DNA of 22,793 nucleotides from Bacteroidota bacterium (GTDB taxonomy: Bacteria; Bacteroidota; Bacteroidia; Flavobacteriales; Crocinitomicaceae), in assembly GCA_029558435.1 (NCBI GenBank), contig JAKQEZ010000401.1, positions 1 through 22,793 of the forward strand, given 5' to 3'. Made by a program: the position numbers and the translations under genes. This document shows, in pieces, positions 16,038 through 22,793 of the stretch. How positions within the stretch are numbered: the stretch's first letter is position 1; every line of letters starts with the position of its first letter. The notes beneath the pieces are model-generated. The model searched no databases and was not told the origin of the DNA. It worked only from the letters and a program-made list of their open reading frames with translations.

Positions 16038-18209
16038 ATGAAAAAAATAGTTTTATCAATTTTATCAATTGCTACTGGGCTTACATTAAATGCTCAAACT
16101 CAAATTGGTAATGCAGGATTTGAAAATTGGGAAAATGTTTCTGGTGGGTCAGAACCTGTAAATTGGAACAGTTTCTTAACTGCAAGTGGAGGTTTAAATG
16201 GAAACGCTGCTAATCAATTGCAAAATTCTACAGATGTTAGACCTGGCTCAACAGGAACACACAGTGTACGTTTGAATTCACGTTCTGTTTTAGGGGTTAA
16301 AGCAAACGGAGTTTTAACCTTAGGAAGAGTTAATATGGGGAGTATCAATGCTTCAGACTTAGCAAACCATAACTATACCGTAACTGGTGATGCAAATTTT
16401 TCTGAGGCAATGACTGCTTTTCCTGATTCTATTGTATTTTGGGTAAAATTCGTTCCAAATGGTCACAACCAAAATGCACGTATGAAAGCAACATTACACG
16501 ATAATTACAATTATCAAGACCCTGAAACAACTACATCTTCACAACATGTGGTTGCAACGGCTGTTTTGGATTACCCTAAAACTAATAATACTTGGGTTAG
16601 AAAAGCTGTCCCATTTAATTACAGTGGACCTGCTTCTTCCATTCAATACTTGTTGGTAACATTTTCAACAAATGCAACACCAGGTGGAGGAGCTGCAGAC
16701 GATTATGTTTGGGTGGATGATGTAGAATTAATTTACAACGAACCTTCATTTAATGTTTCAAACACAACTGTTTGTGCAGGTTCATCTGTTAATTTCACCA
16801 ATACATCTGTAATTAATTCAGGAGTTACTTCTTATTCTTGGTCTTTCCCAGGTGGTTCTCCTGCAACTAGTACTTCTGCAACTCCATCGGTAACTTACAG
16901 CACACCAGGTGCATACAATGCAACTTTAACGATTACCAATCAATATGGTAGTAGAACAAAAACATACAATAACTACATTACTGTAACCGCTTTAGACAAT
17001 GCTACATTTAATTATCCAAATGCTAGTTATTGTTCCAATAGTGCAAATCCTGTTCCTACTGCTGTAATTGGAGGTTCTTATAGCTCAACAACAGGTTTGG
17101 TTTTTGCTAATTCAACAACTGGAGAAATTGATTTAGCAGCTAGTACGCCTGGAACTTACACTGTAACACACACAACAAATGGTGCGTGTCCAAACACTAG
17201 TACAAAACAAATTACAATTGTTGCTGCAGAAAATTCAACGTTCAACTATCCTTCTAATACAATTTGTATGACAGGTGGTAACCAAACTCCAACTGTAGCA
17301 ACAAATGGTGGAACATTTTCTTCTTCACCAGCTGGTTTAACTTTTGTAAGCACTTCAACAGGTGAAATCAACGTGGCTGGTAGTTCTGAAGGTACTTATG
17401 CAATTGTTTATGCAGTTGCTGGAACATGTCCTTCAACAACAACTGTGAATGTAACTTTAACATCAACTCCAAGTGCAGATTTCAACTACGCACAAGCAAG
17501 TTACTGTGTGAATGCAGTAGACCCTGCGCCAAGTTATGCAACAGGAGCTAATGCTGGTGTGTTTTCATCAACTCCAGCAGGTTTGGTAATTAATCCAAAC
17601 AATGGTATTATAGATTTATCACTTAGTGACGCTGGTACTTATACTATAGAAAACAACATTGCAGCTTCTGGTTCTTGTCCATCTGCAACACATACATCTA
17701 CAATTACAATCAATGATTTACCAACAGTTGGTTTAGTATTAACTCCAACAACGGTTTGTACTTACACAACAGCTTATATGTTAACTGGCGGAACTCCAAC
17801 AGGTGGTTCTTATTCTGGAACAGGTGTTGGAGCTGGTATTTTTAACCCTGCAGCTTATCCAAATGGAGGAACTGCAACCGTTACTTATTCATACACAGAT
17901 GCTGCAACAACTTGTACTAACACAGCAACAGCAACCATCACTATAGATGCTTGTGCGGGTGTTGAAGAAGTTGCAACTTTTGATGCAGTAACAGTTTATC
18001 CAAATCCAACTAGTGGATTGATTAAAGTTGATAATTTAGTAGCAACTACAACGTATGTTGTTATTGCAACAACAGGACAAGTTGTAAGCACTGGAGAATT
18101 AAACTCTACTGAAGCTACAATTGATTTATCGAATGTTGAAAGTGGAATTTACTTGTTGCAATTGAAACAAGAAAACGACGCAAAAACAATTAGAATTATC
18201 AAACAGTAA
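16038..18209 (+). CDS. Modular T9SS-secreted surface protein with PKD and repeat domains
   Basis: A 723-residue exported protein. Signal peptide 1-19 ends in LNAQ. Residues 21-233 resemble the jelly-roll PCMD or carbohydrate-binding type domain (start NAGFENWE, end WVDDVELIY), which suggests glycan binding; this is a fold guess. A PKD domain spans 237-318 (TSYSWSFPGG and GAYNATLTITN). Three tandem modules of about 78 residues follow (321-396, 399-475, 481-558), each with an FNY start, a GEI/GII-D strand, a GTY strand and two cysteines. A fourth Ig-like module (561-638) has Cys574 and Cys626. The end (about 645-723) is a type A T9SS sorting domain: VYPNPTSG, then TGQVV, then SGIYLLQL and a basic tail. 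It would cross the outer membrane by T9SS and be anchored or released, probably as an adhesin. No catalytic motif is seen. Confidence 0.9.
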   Translation: MKKIVLSILSIATGLTLNAQTQIGNAGFENWENVSGGSEPVNWNSFLTASGGLNGNAANQLQNSTDVRPGSTGTHSVRLNSRSVLGVKANGVLTLGRVNMGSINASDLANHNYTVTGDANFSEAMTAFPDSIVFWVKFVPNGHNQNARMKATLHDNYNYQDPETTTSSQHVVATAVLDYPKTNNTWVRKAVPFNYSGPASSIQYLLVTFSTNATPGGGAADDYVWVDDVELIYNEPSFNVSNTTVCAGSSVNFTNTSVINSGVTSYSWSFPGGSPATSTSATPSVTYSTPGAYNATLTITNQYGSRTKTYNNYITVTALDNATFNYPNASYCSNSANPVPTAVIGGSYSSTTGLVFANSTTGEIDLAASTPGTYTVTHTTNGACPNTSTKQITIVAAENSTFNYPSNTICMTGGNQTPTVATNGGTFSSSPAGLTFVSTSTGEINVAGSSEGTYAIVYAVAGTCPSTTTVNVTLTSTPSADFNYAQASYCVNAVDPAPSYATGANAGVFSSTPAGLVINPNNGIIDLSLSDAGTYTIENNIAASGSCPSATHTSTITINDLPTVGLVLTPTTVCTYTTAYMLTGGTPTGGSYSGTGVGAGIFNPAAYPNGGTATVTYSYTDAATTCTNTATATITIDACAGVEEVATFDAVTVYPNPTSGLIKVDNLVATTTYVVIATTGQVVSTGELNSTEATIDLSNVESGIYLLQLKQENDAKTIRIIKQ
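16998..17711 (+). repeat. Three tandem protein modules of about 78 codons
   Basis: Within the T9SS protein, residues 321-396, 399-475 and 481-558 share the order FNY-x-(Y/I)C, GLVF/GLTF/GLVI, GEI/GEI/GII-D or N, GTY, then (A/G/S)CP or TCP. Each carries one Cys near the start and one before a Pro near the end (332/384, 410/464, 490/547). DNA identity between copies is modest, so the duplication is old. Confidence 0.75.
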
Positions 18210-18224
18210 AAATTTTTATATTTT

Positions 18225-18265
18225 TGAAGTCCCTTATCTTCCTTTTGAAGTGAGGGACTTTTTTA
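18225..18265 (+). terminator. Terminator after T9SS protein gene
   Basis: Arms AAGTCCCT (18227-18234) and AGGGACTT (18253-18260) form the base of a hairpin, extended inward by a G-U, an A-T and the CTTC/GAAG pairs (18238-18241 with 18247-18250). A run of six T ends near 18264. The TonB receptor ATG is only 13 nt beyond it. Confidence 0.8.
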
Positions 18266-18277
18266 ATACATCATTCT

Positions 18278-20695
18278 ATGAAACAGTTATTCTTATTAGC
18301 GTTTATTGTTATTTCTACTAACTTATTGGCACAAAGTGCAAAAGTGGTAGGTAAAGTAACCGATCAAGATAACAAGCCTATCTTCGGCGCAACGGTAATC
18401 TATAAACAAGATGTAACACTTGGTGCTTATACCGACGAAGAAGGTAATTATTTGATTGAAGTTCCTGTTGGAAAAGCAATTTTAATTTACCGTTATTCTG
18501 GAATGGTTACAGATACTGTGAGTGTTGATGTTGTTGCCGGCGAAGCAAAAGTGGTTGATTTTCAACTTTTCCCAATAGTCACTCAAATTCAGGGAGTAGA
18601 AATTAAAGTTGGTAAATTTGATCGCCCAATTGAAGAGCAAACTGTTTCTTTAGAAATCATCAAGCCAGAATTAATAGAAAGCAAAAACACCCGAAGCATT
18701 GAAACAGCTTTGGACCAAACACCAGGATTGAATATTTTGGATGGTGAGCCTCAAATTCGTGGAGGTAGTGGTTTTACTTTTGGTGTGGGTTCTAAAGTTG
18801 CAGTAATTGTTGACGATATGCCAATGTTGTCTGGAGATGCAGGTAGACCTGAATGGGGCTTTATTCCAGTTGAAAACATCCATCAAATTGAGGTAATTAA
18901 AGGTGCATCTTCGGTGCTTTCAGGAAGTAGTGCGTTGTCAGGTGCCATCCATATTCGCACGGCATATCCTAAATTAAAACCATTAACGAAGGTAAATGTT
19001 TACAGTGGATTTTATTCTAAACCCAACATTGAAGGTGGTACATGGTGGAAATTGCCCCCATTAATTGCTGGTGTAAACTTCTTACATTCACGCATGGCAG
19101 GTAACTGGGACATTGTAATTGGTGGTAACTTTAATTACGATCATGGATACATGGGACCTCCTGTACAAGATTCTTTAGTAGATGTTTTTTCACCTGATAC
19201 TATCTCAAATTTTTCGGAAAGAAAAATGACTTCACAACGTGCACGTATCAACTTTAACATTCGTCACAGAAGTAAACGTTTAAGAGGGTTGAGCTATGGT
19301 GTTAATGGAAACTTTATGTATGCTGAATCTCCACTCGTTTTTGCTTGGTTGAATGATTCATCAGGTTTATACCAAGGATATCCAGGAGCTGTATTTTTAC
19401 AAAACCAATTTTTGTTTAATGTTGACCCATTTTTAAGCTATATATCTCAAACAGGAGGTAAACATTTCTTACGTACACGTGTTTTATATGCGGATAACGT
19501 AATGACTGCCAACCAATCGAACAGATCTACGACGTATTATGGTGACTACATGTTTCAAAAAACCATTCCATGGCTAAAAGGAATTGATATTATTGCTGGA
19601 TTAACAGGTAAATACACCGATTCTTATGCACAGATGTATGTGGGAGGTGGAACGCCAAATAATGATTTCTTAAATATTTCTGCCTATACACAAGTTGAAA
19701 AGAAATTCTTTAAGTTATTAAACCTTTCAATTGGTGGTAGATTGGAATATTTTCAAGTCAATGATTCTATCACAGCTTTAAAACCAATTTTTAGAGCTGG
19801 TGCAAGCGTACGTGTGTTTCAAGAAACCTATTTTAGAGCATCTTATGGACAAGGATACCGTTTCCCAACTATCACAGAGCGCTTTATCCGCACAGGAGTT
19901 GGAAACTTTGGAGTATTTGCAAACCCTCATCTAAAACCAGAAAGTAGCTGGAATGCTGAAATTGGTGTAAAACAAGGATTAAAACTTGGTAGCATTTATG
20001 GTTATGTGGATGTTGCTGGTTATTGGCAAGAATATAAAAACACCATAGAATATTTGTTTGGATATTGGGGTTCTTCCTTCGTTACGCTAAGCGATGCTTT
20101 TGGATTTAAGTTCTTAAACACAGGTCGATCTAGAGTTGTGGGTATTGATGCTTCTTTTACAGGTAAAGCAAAATTGGGTAAAAAAGCAGACATGGTGTTT
20201 ATGATTGGATACAATTACATTTTACCTAAAACGTTAAGCCCCAATTATGTTTATGGGGTTGACTCTGTAATTACCAACAAAGTGTATAGCTACGATTCAA
20301 CATCTTTAGACCCATCTAAACGCATTTTGAAATACCGTTTCTTACACAATGTTAAAATTGATATGGAATGGACCTTGTTTAATAAATTAGCTTTTGGAGG
20401 AAGTGTTAAATATTTCAGTAAAATGGAAAACATGGACAGAGTAATAAAAGAATTGGAAGATGCAACATCTGGTCCTTTTATGCAAAGTTTACGTTATATG
20501 GATTATTTCAAAGCAAACCAAAAAGGCGTATGGATTTTTGATGCACGTATTTCCTATGCCATTACTCCGCAGCATAAAATTGCAGTGATTTGCGCCAATT
20601 TATTGAATAAATCATACTCTTTACGACCGTTGAAAATAGAATCGCCTCGCACATTGATGTTGCAATACACATTTAAACTCGATGGCAATAGCTAA
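18278..20695 (+). CDS. TonB-dependent outer-membrane receptor
   Basis: An 805-residue outer-membrane active-uptake channel powered by the TonB-ExbBD complex. Signal peptide 1-19 ends in LLAQ. Residues 22-100 are a carboxypeptidase-regulatory-like beta domain (GKVTDQDNKPIFGATV), common in Bacteroidota receptors. The plug domain is about 120-228: SIETALDQTPGLNI, then QIRGGSGFTFG, then VDDMPM, then IEVIKGASSVLSGSSALSGAI. The remainder is a 22-strand type barrel with late motifs FRASYGQGYRFPT and LKPESSWNAEIGVKQG. No SusD homologue is adjacent, so it is not a classical SusCD pair. The BASS transporter follows after 17 nt, which suggests a common substrate, perhaps an organic anion. The ligand is unknown. 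No obvious promoter lies between the preceding terminator and the ATG, so transcription may partly read through. Confidence 0.93.
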   Translation: MKQLFLLAFIVISTNLLAQSAKVVGKVTDQDNKPIFGATVIYKQDVTLGAYTDEEGNYLIEVPVGKAILIYRYSGMVTDTVSVDVVAGEAKVVDFQLFPIVTQIQGVEIKVGKFDRPIEEQTVSLEIIKPELIESKNTRSIETALDQTPGLNILDGEPQIRGGSGFTFGVGSKVAVIVDDMPMLSGDAGRPEWGFIPVENIHQIEVIKGASSVLSGSSALSGAIHIRTAYPKLKPLTKVNVYSGFYSKPNIEGGTWWKLPPLIAGVNFLHSRMAGNWDIVIGGNFNYDHGYMGPPVQDSLVDVFSPDTISNFSERKMTSQRARINFNIRHRSKRLRGLSYGVNGNFMYAESPLVFAWLNDSSGLYQGYPGAVFLQNQFLFNVDPFLSYISQTGGKHFLRTRVLYADNVMTANQSNRSTTYYGDYMFQKTIPWLKGIDIIAGLTGKYTDSYAQMYVGGGTPNNDFLNISAYTQVEKKFFKLLNLSIGGRLEYFQVNDSITALKPIFRAGASVRVFQETYFRASYGQGYRFPTITERFIRTGVGNFGVFANPHLKPESSWNAEIGVKQGLKLGSIYGYVDVAGYWQEYKNTIEYLFGYWGSSFVTLSDAFGFKFLNTGRSRVVGIDASFTGKAKLGKKADMVFMIGYNYILPKTLSPNYVYGVDSVITNKVYSYDSTSLDPSKRILKYRFLHNVKIDMEWTLFNKLAFGGSVKYFSKMENMDRVIKELEDATSGPFMQSLRYMDYFKANQKGVWIFDARISYAITPQHKIAVICANLLNKSYSLRPLKIESPRTLMLQYTFKLDGNS

Positions 20696-20712
20696 TTGAT
20701 GCACTAAAATCA

Positions 20713-21600
20713 ATGGCAACAATTGATTTATTAATAACGGTAGTACTTATTCTAATCATGTTTGGAATAGGTATATCACTTACTTTTAGAGACTTACAAG
20801 AAGTGTTTTTAAAACCAAAAGCACTTCTTGTGGCTCTAAGCTCACAAATGCTCCTTTTACCACTAATTGCATTCGGAATTAGCACCATTTTTGACCTTCC
20901 ACTTTATATAAAAATAGGTTTAATATTATTGGCTGCAAGTCCAGGTGGAACAACTGCTGGTTACATCACCTATTTATTTAGTGGTAACGTAGGGTTATCC
21001 ATCGTTTTAACCACCATCAATTCTGTGTTAACAATTTTCACCATCCCGTTAATTGTCAACTTATCATTGCATTTGTTTTATGGTGCTGGCAATACGTTTC
21101 ATCTACCATTTTTTGAGACCATGCGCGAGATTTTTATGGTCACGTTGATTCCAGTTGGAATGGGCATCGCATTTAGAAAATGGAAAGTAAATACAGCTCA
21201 AAAGATTGCTAAAATCACCAAACCCATATCAATTGTTTTATTAGGATGTGTGTTTTTACTAAAATTTATAGGTACCAACCAAGAAGCGGGTGTTACTATG
21301 CATGAAATTGGAGAAATTTTACCCTATGCTTTGCTTTTAAATGTTTTGTGCTTGTTAACAGGTTTTGGTATTGCATCCGTTTTTAAGCTAGGACAAAAAA
21401 ATCAAATTACCATTTCAACCGAATCTGCAGTACATAATACAACTATTGCTTTTTTAGTTGCTGGTTCCATTATGCACCAACCCGATTTTGGAAAAGTATC
21501 ATTGGTTTATGCTCTTTTTTCATTCTGGACAGCTCTTGCATTCTGCTTATTTATCATTAAATGGAAAAAGCCATCTGTTAAGAATGTAAATAAATTGTAA
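20713..21600 (+). CDS. BASS-family (bile acid:sodium symporter-like) transporter
   Basis: A 295-residue inner-membrane transporter with about nine hydrophobic helices, the size of bacterial BASS proteins. The sequence ASPGGTTAGYITYLFSGNV (75-93) matches the crossover helix motif of the family, and NS (103-104) falls in the next helix. The second crossover motif is TESAVHN (236-242), where many relatives have E-x-x-x-Q-N; here the Gln is His241, a variant I believe occurs in a bacterial subgroup. Family members carry bile acids or other organic anions with sodium, and some bacterial ones carry pantothenate or other organic acids. It begins 17 nt after the TonB receptor stop and shares its transcript, so it probably moves the receptor's substrate across the inner membrane. 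The exact substrate is not predictable. Confidence 0.88.
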   Translation: MATIDLLITVVLILIMFGIGISLTFRDLQEVFLKPKALLVALSSQMLLLPLIAFGISTIFDLPLYIKIGLILLAASPGGTTAGYITYLFSGNVGLSIVLTTINSVLTIFTIPLIVNLSLHLFYGAGNTFHLPFFETMREIFMVTLIPVGMGIAFRKWKVNTAQKIAKITKPISIVLLGCVFLLKFIGTNQEAGVTMHEIGEILPYALLLNVLCLLTGFGIASVFKLGQKNQITISTESAVHNTTIAFLVAGSIMHQPDFGKVSLVYALFSFWTALAFCLFIIKWKKPSVKNVNKL

Positions 21601-21624
21601 CCATCTGTTAATAATTCTTTTTTT
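21580..21624 (+). terminator. Weak terminator after BASS gene
   Basis: Arms AAGAAT (21580-21585) and ATTCTT (21614-21619), with an inner TAAC/GTTA stem (21598-21601 with 21607-21610), lead into seven T (21618-21624). The T run also forms the -33 element of the next promoter. The stem is weak and AT-rich. Confidence 0.3.
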
Positions 21625-21652
21625 GCTGGTTGAATAATATTGCTTAATTTTG
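21622..21652 (+). promoter_or_regulatory. Promoter of lamin-tail-domain gene with long leader
   Basis: TTTG (21622-21625), a 19-nt spacer, then TAATTTTG (21645-21652): a full consensus Bacteroidota promoter. Transcription start would be near 21658, giving a leader of about 218 nt before the ATG at 21877. The leader (21659-21876) holds a small hairpin TGTTTT-AAC-AAAACA (21797-21811) and short reading frames, but no recognised riboswitch. Confidence 0.7.
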
Positions 21653-21876
21653 CATTGAAATTTCTGTTGTGTTGTCCTTGATACATTCCAATAATGTTGA
21701 AACCATTTCAGAAAAAATTATTTGTATGATGAAAAAGTAATGTTTACACTACAAAATACAAAGGCTGTTAGATCCAAATTAAGCCTTAGTTTATTGTGTT
21801 TTAACAAAACAAATGCTACATCCTATTATTACTTTCATCGTAGTTATCTATTCGCAATTTTATTAAATTCCTTTAT

Positions 21877-22793
21877 ATGAAAAAAGCAATACTTTCTTTC
21901 GGCTGTTTTGCAGCATTATCAATTTCTTTTGGGCAAGATTGCTCTAAGATTTTTATTTCTGAGTACGTAGAAGGACACGGAAACAACAAAGCTATTGAGA
22001 TTTATAATCCAACAAATAGCCCAGTGGACATGAGCCAATACTTTTTGCAACGTTATTCCAATGGAGCTACAACCGCAAGCGCTCAAGGAACTGCAGATGC
22101 AAAAACCATTCAATTGAGTGGAACCATTCCTGCAAAAGGAACTTTGGTATATGTTATTGATAAAAGAGATCCTAATGGTACAGGTCAAAATGCACCAATT
22201 TGGGATGAATTAGAAGCAAAAGGTGATGTATTTTTATGTCCTGATTATAGCGCTAACAACGTAATGTATTTCAATGGTAACGATGCTTTACTTTTAGCTA
22301 AAGGAAGTGCAACCAATCCTAACTCTAATCAAACTGTTCTTATCGATTTGTTTGGTAAAATTGGTGAAGATCCAGATGTTGTTTCTGGTGGTAACTATAA
22401 TGGTTGGACATCTGTTGCGCCATACAATGGTACAAGTGGAAACCCGTTAGACAAAGTGGTTACTGAAAACCACAGTATGATTCGTAAATCATCTATCAAA
22501 AAAGGAAATGTCCCTTCTGGTTCTCCTGTAGGTGTTACGTTTAATCCTTTATTAGAGTGGGATTCCATTCCAGCTTCTATTCCAAAAACAGATGCTAATG
22601 GAAACATTGTTTACCAAGCAGATGGTGTTACACCACAATGGTTGGGCAACTGGGAATCTTTAGGTTTTCACGCATGTGAATGTGACCCAAATTCAATGAG
22701 CGTTGCAAGCATTAATTTAGATGCTATTCAACTTTTTCCTAACCCTTCAACAGGTGAGTTTACGTTAACTGGAGTTGAAAATGTGGAAACAAT
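21877..22793 (+). CDS. Lamin-tail-domain T9SS-secreted protein (3' end cut by window)
   Basis: The reading frame is open from the ATG at 21877 to the window end (305 full codons, no stop), so the gene is partial. Signal peptide 1-19 ends in ISFGQ. A lamin tail domain follows: KIFISEYVEGHGNNKAIEIY (24-43) and NPTNSPVDMSQYFLQRYSNG, an immunoglobulin-like fold found in many exported nucleases and surface proteins. A conserved CECDPNS stretch comes before the start of a T9SS type A sorting domain at about 283 (IQLFPNPSTGEF), which runs off the end. No nuclease catalytic motif is visible in the present part. It is probably an exported, sorted surface protein. It has its own promoter upstream and shows no overlap with the BASS gene. 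Confidence 0.9.
   Translation, partial: MKKAILSFGCFAALSISFGQDCSKIFISEYVEGHGNNKAIEIYNPTNSPVDMSQYFLQRYSNGATTASAQGTADAKTIQLSGTIPAKGTLVYVIDKRDPNGTGQNAPIWDELEAKGDVFLCPDYSANNVMYFNGNDALLLAKGSATNPNSNQTVLIDLFGKIGEDPDVVSGGNYNGWTSVAPYNGTSGNPLDKVVTENHSMIRKSSIKKGNVPSGSPVGVTFNPLLEWDSIPASIPKTDANGNIVYQADGVTPQWLGNWESLGFHACECDPNSMSVASINLDAIQLFPNPSTGEFTLTGVENVET

Noticed and set aside
21571..21610. Direct repeat CCATCTGTTA, 30 bp apart, at the end of the BASS gene
   Set aside because: Only two 10-nt copies, one of them inside coding sequence. It is most likely chance or a small local duplication, not a CRISPR or mobile element.
1..22793. CRISPR arrays, insertion sequences, toxin-antitoxin or defence genes
   Set aside because: No regularly spaced repeats, transposase motifs or defence-type domains were seen on either strand; all long frames fit housekeeping or envelope functions.

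Overview
The window looks like ordinary chromosome from a low-GC member of the Bacteroidota, most likely order Flavobacteriales. Four things point there: promoters of the TTG-N18/19-TAnnTTTG type instead of sigma70 -35/-10 boxes; two proteins with type IX secretion (T9SS) C-terminal sorting domains; a TonB-dependent receptor with an N-terminal carboxypeptidase-regulatory-like domain; and family-typical proteins such as the DUF2723 membrane protein and the patatin/BamA-type barrel fusion. No phage, transposon, integrase, CRISPR array or plasmid function was seen.

Layout. 1-81: 3' part of a tRNA-Phe gene and its terminator. 150-2467 (minus): THUMP-domain RNA methyltransferase followed by a GT4 glycosyltransferase, coupled by an ATGA overlap. 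2513-4801 (plus): outer-membrane patatin-barrel protein, divergent from the methyltransferase across a perfectly palindromic AT-rich promoter. 4880-7743 (plus): MarR regulator plus FadN-type beta-oxidation enzyme, closed by a clear terminator and without the thiolase and acyl-CoA dehydrogenase genes that often follow. 7886-8695 (plus): unknown lipoprotein. 8699-13453 (minus): giant DUF2723 membrane protein then a small polysaccharide deacetylase, convergent with the lipoprotein. 13636-14307 (minus): orphan NarL/LuxR response regulator with an altered acidic pocket. 14400-15845 (minus): APC amino-acid permease. 16038-18209 (plus): modular T9SS-secreted surface protein. 18278-21600 (plus): TonB-dependent receptor and BASS-family transporter, a likely two-membrane uptake pair. 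21877-end (plus): lamin-tail-domain T9SS protein cut by the window edge, with a leader of about 220 nt.

How it fits together. Most products work at or outside the cell envelope: glycosylation (GT4, DUF2723, deacetylase), outer-membrane proteins (patatin-barrel, TonB receptor), secreted adhesin-like proteins, and inner-membrane transporters (permease, BASS). The MarR-FadN pair is fatty-acid catabolism. I do not see a convincing new defence or mobile system. The best candidates for new biology are the TonB receptor-BASS pair beside a T9SS protein, the DUF2723-deacetylase operon, and the atypical response regulator.
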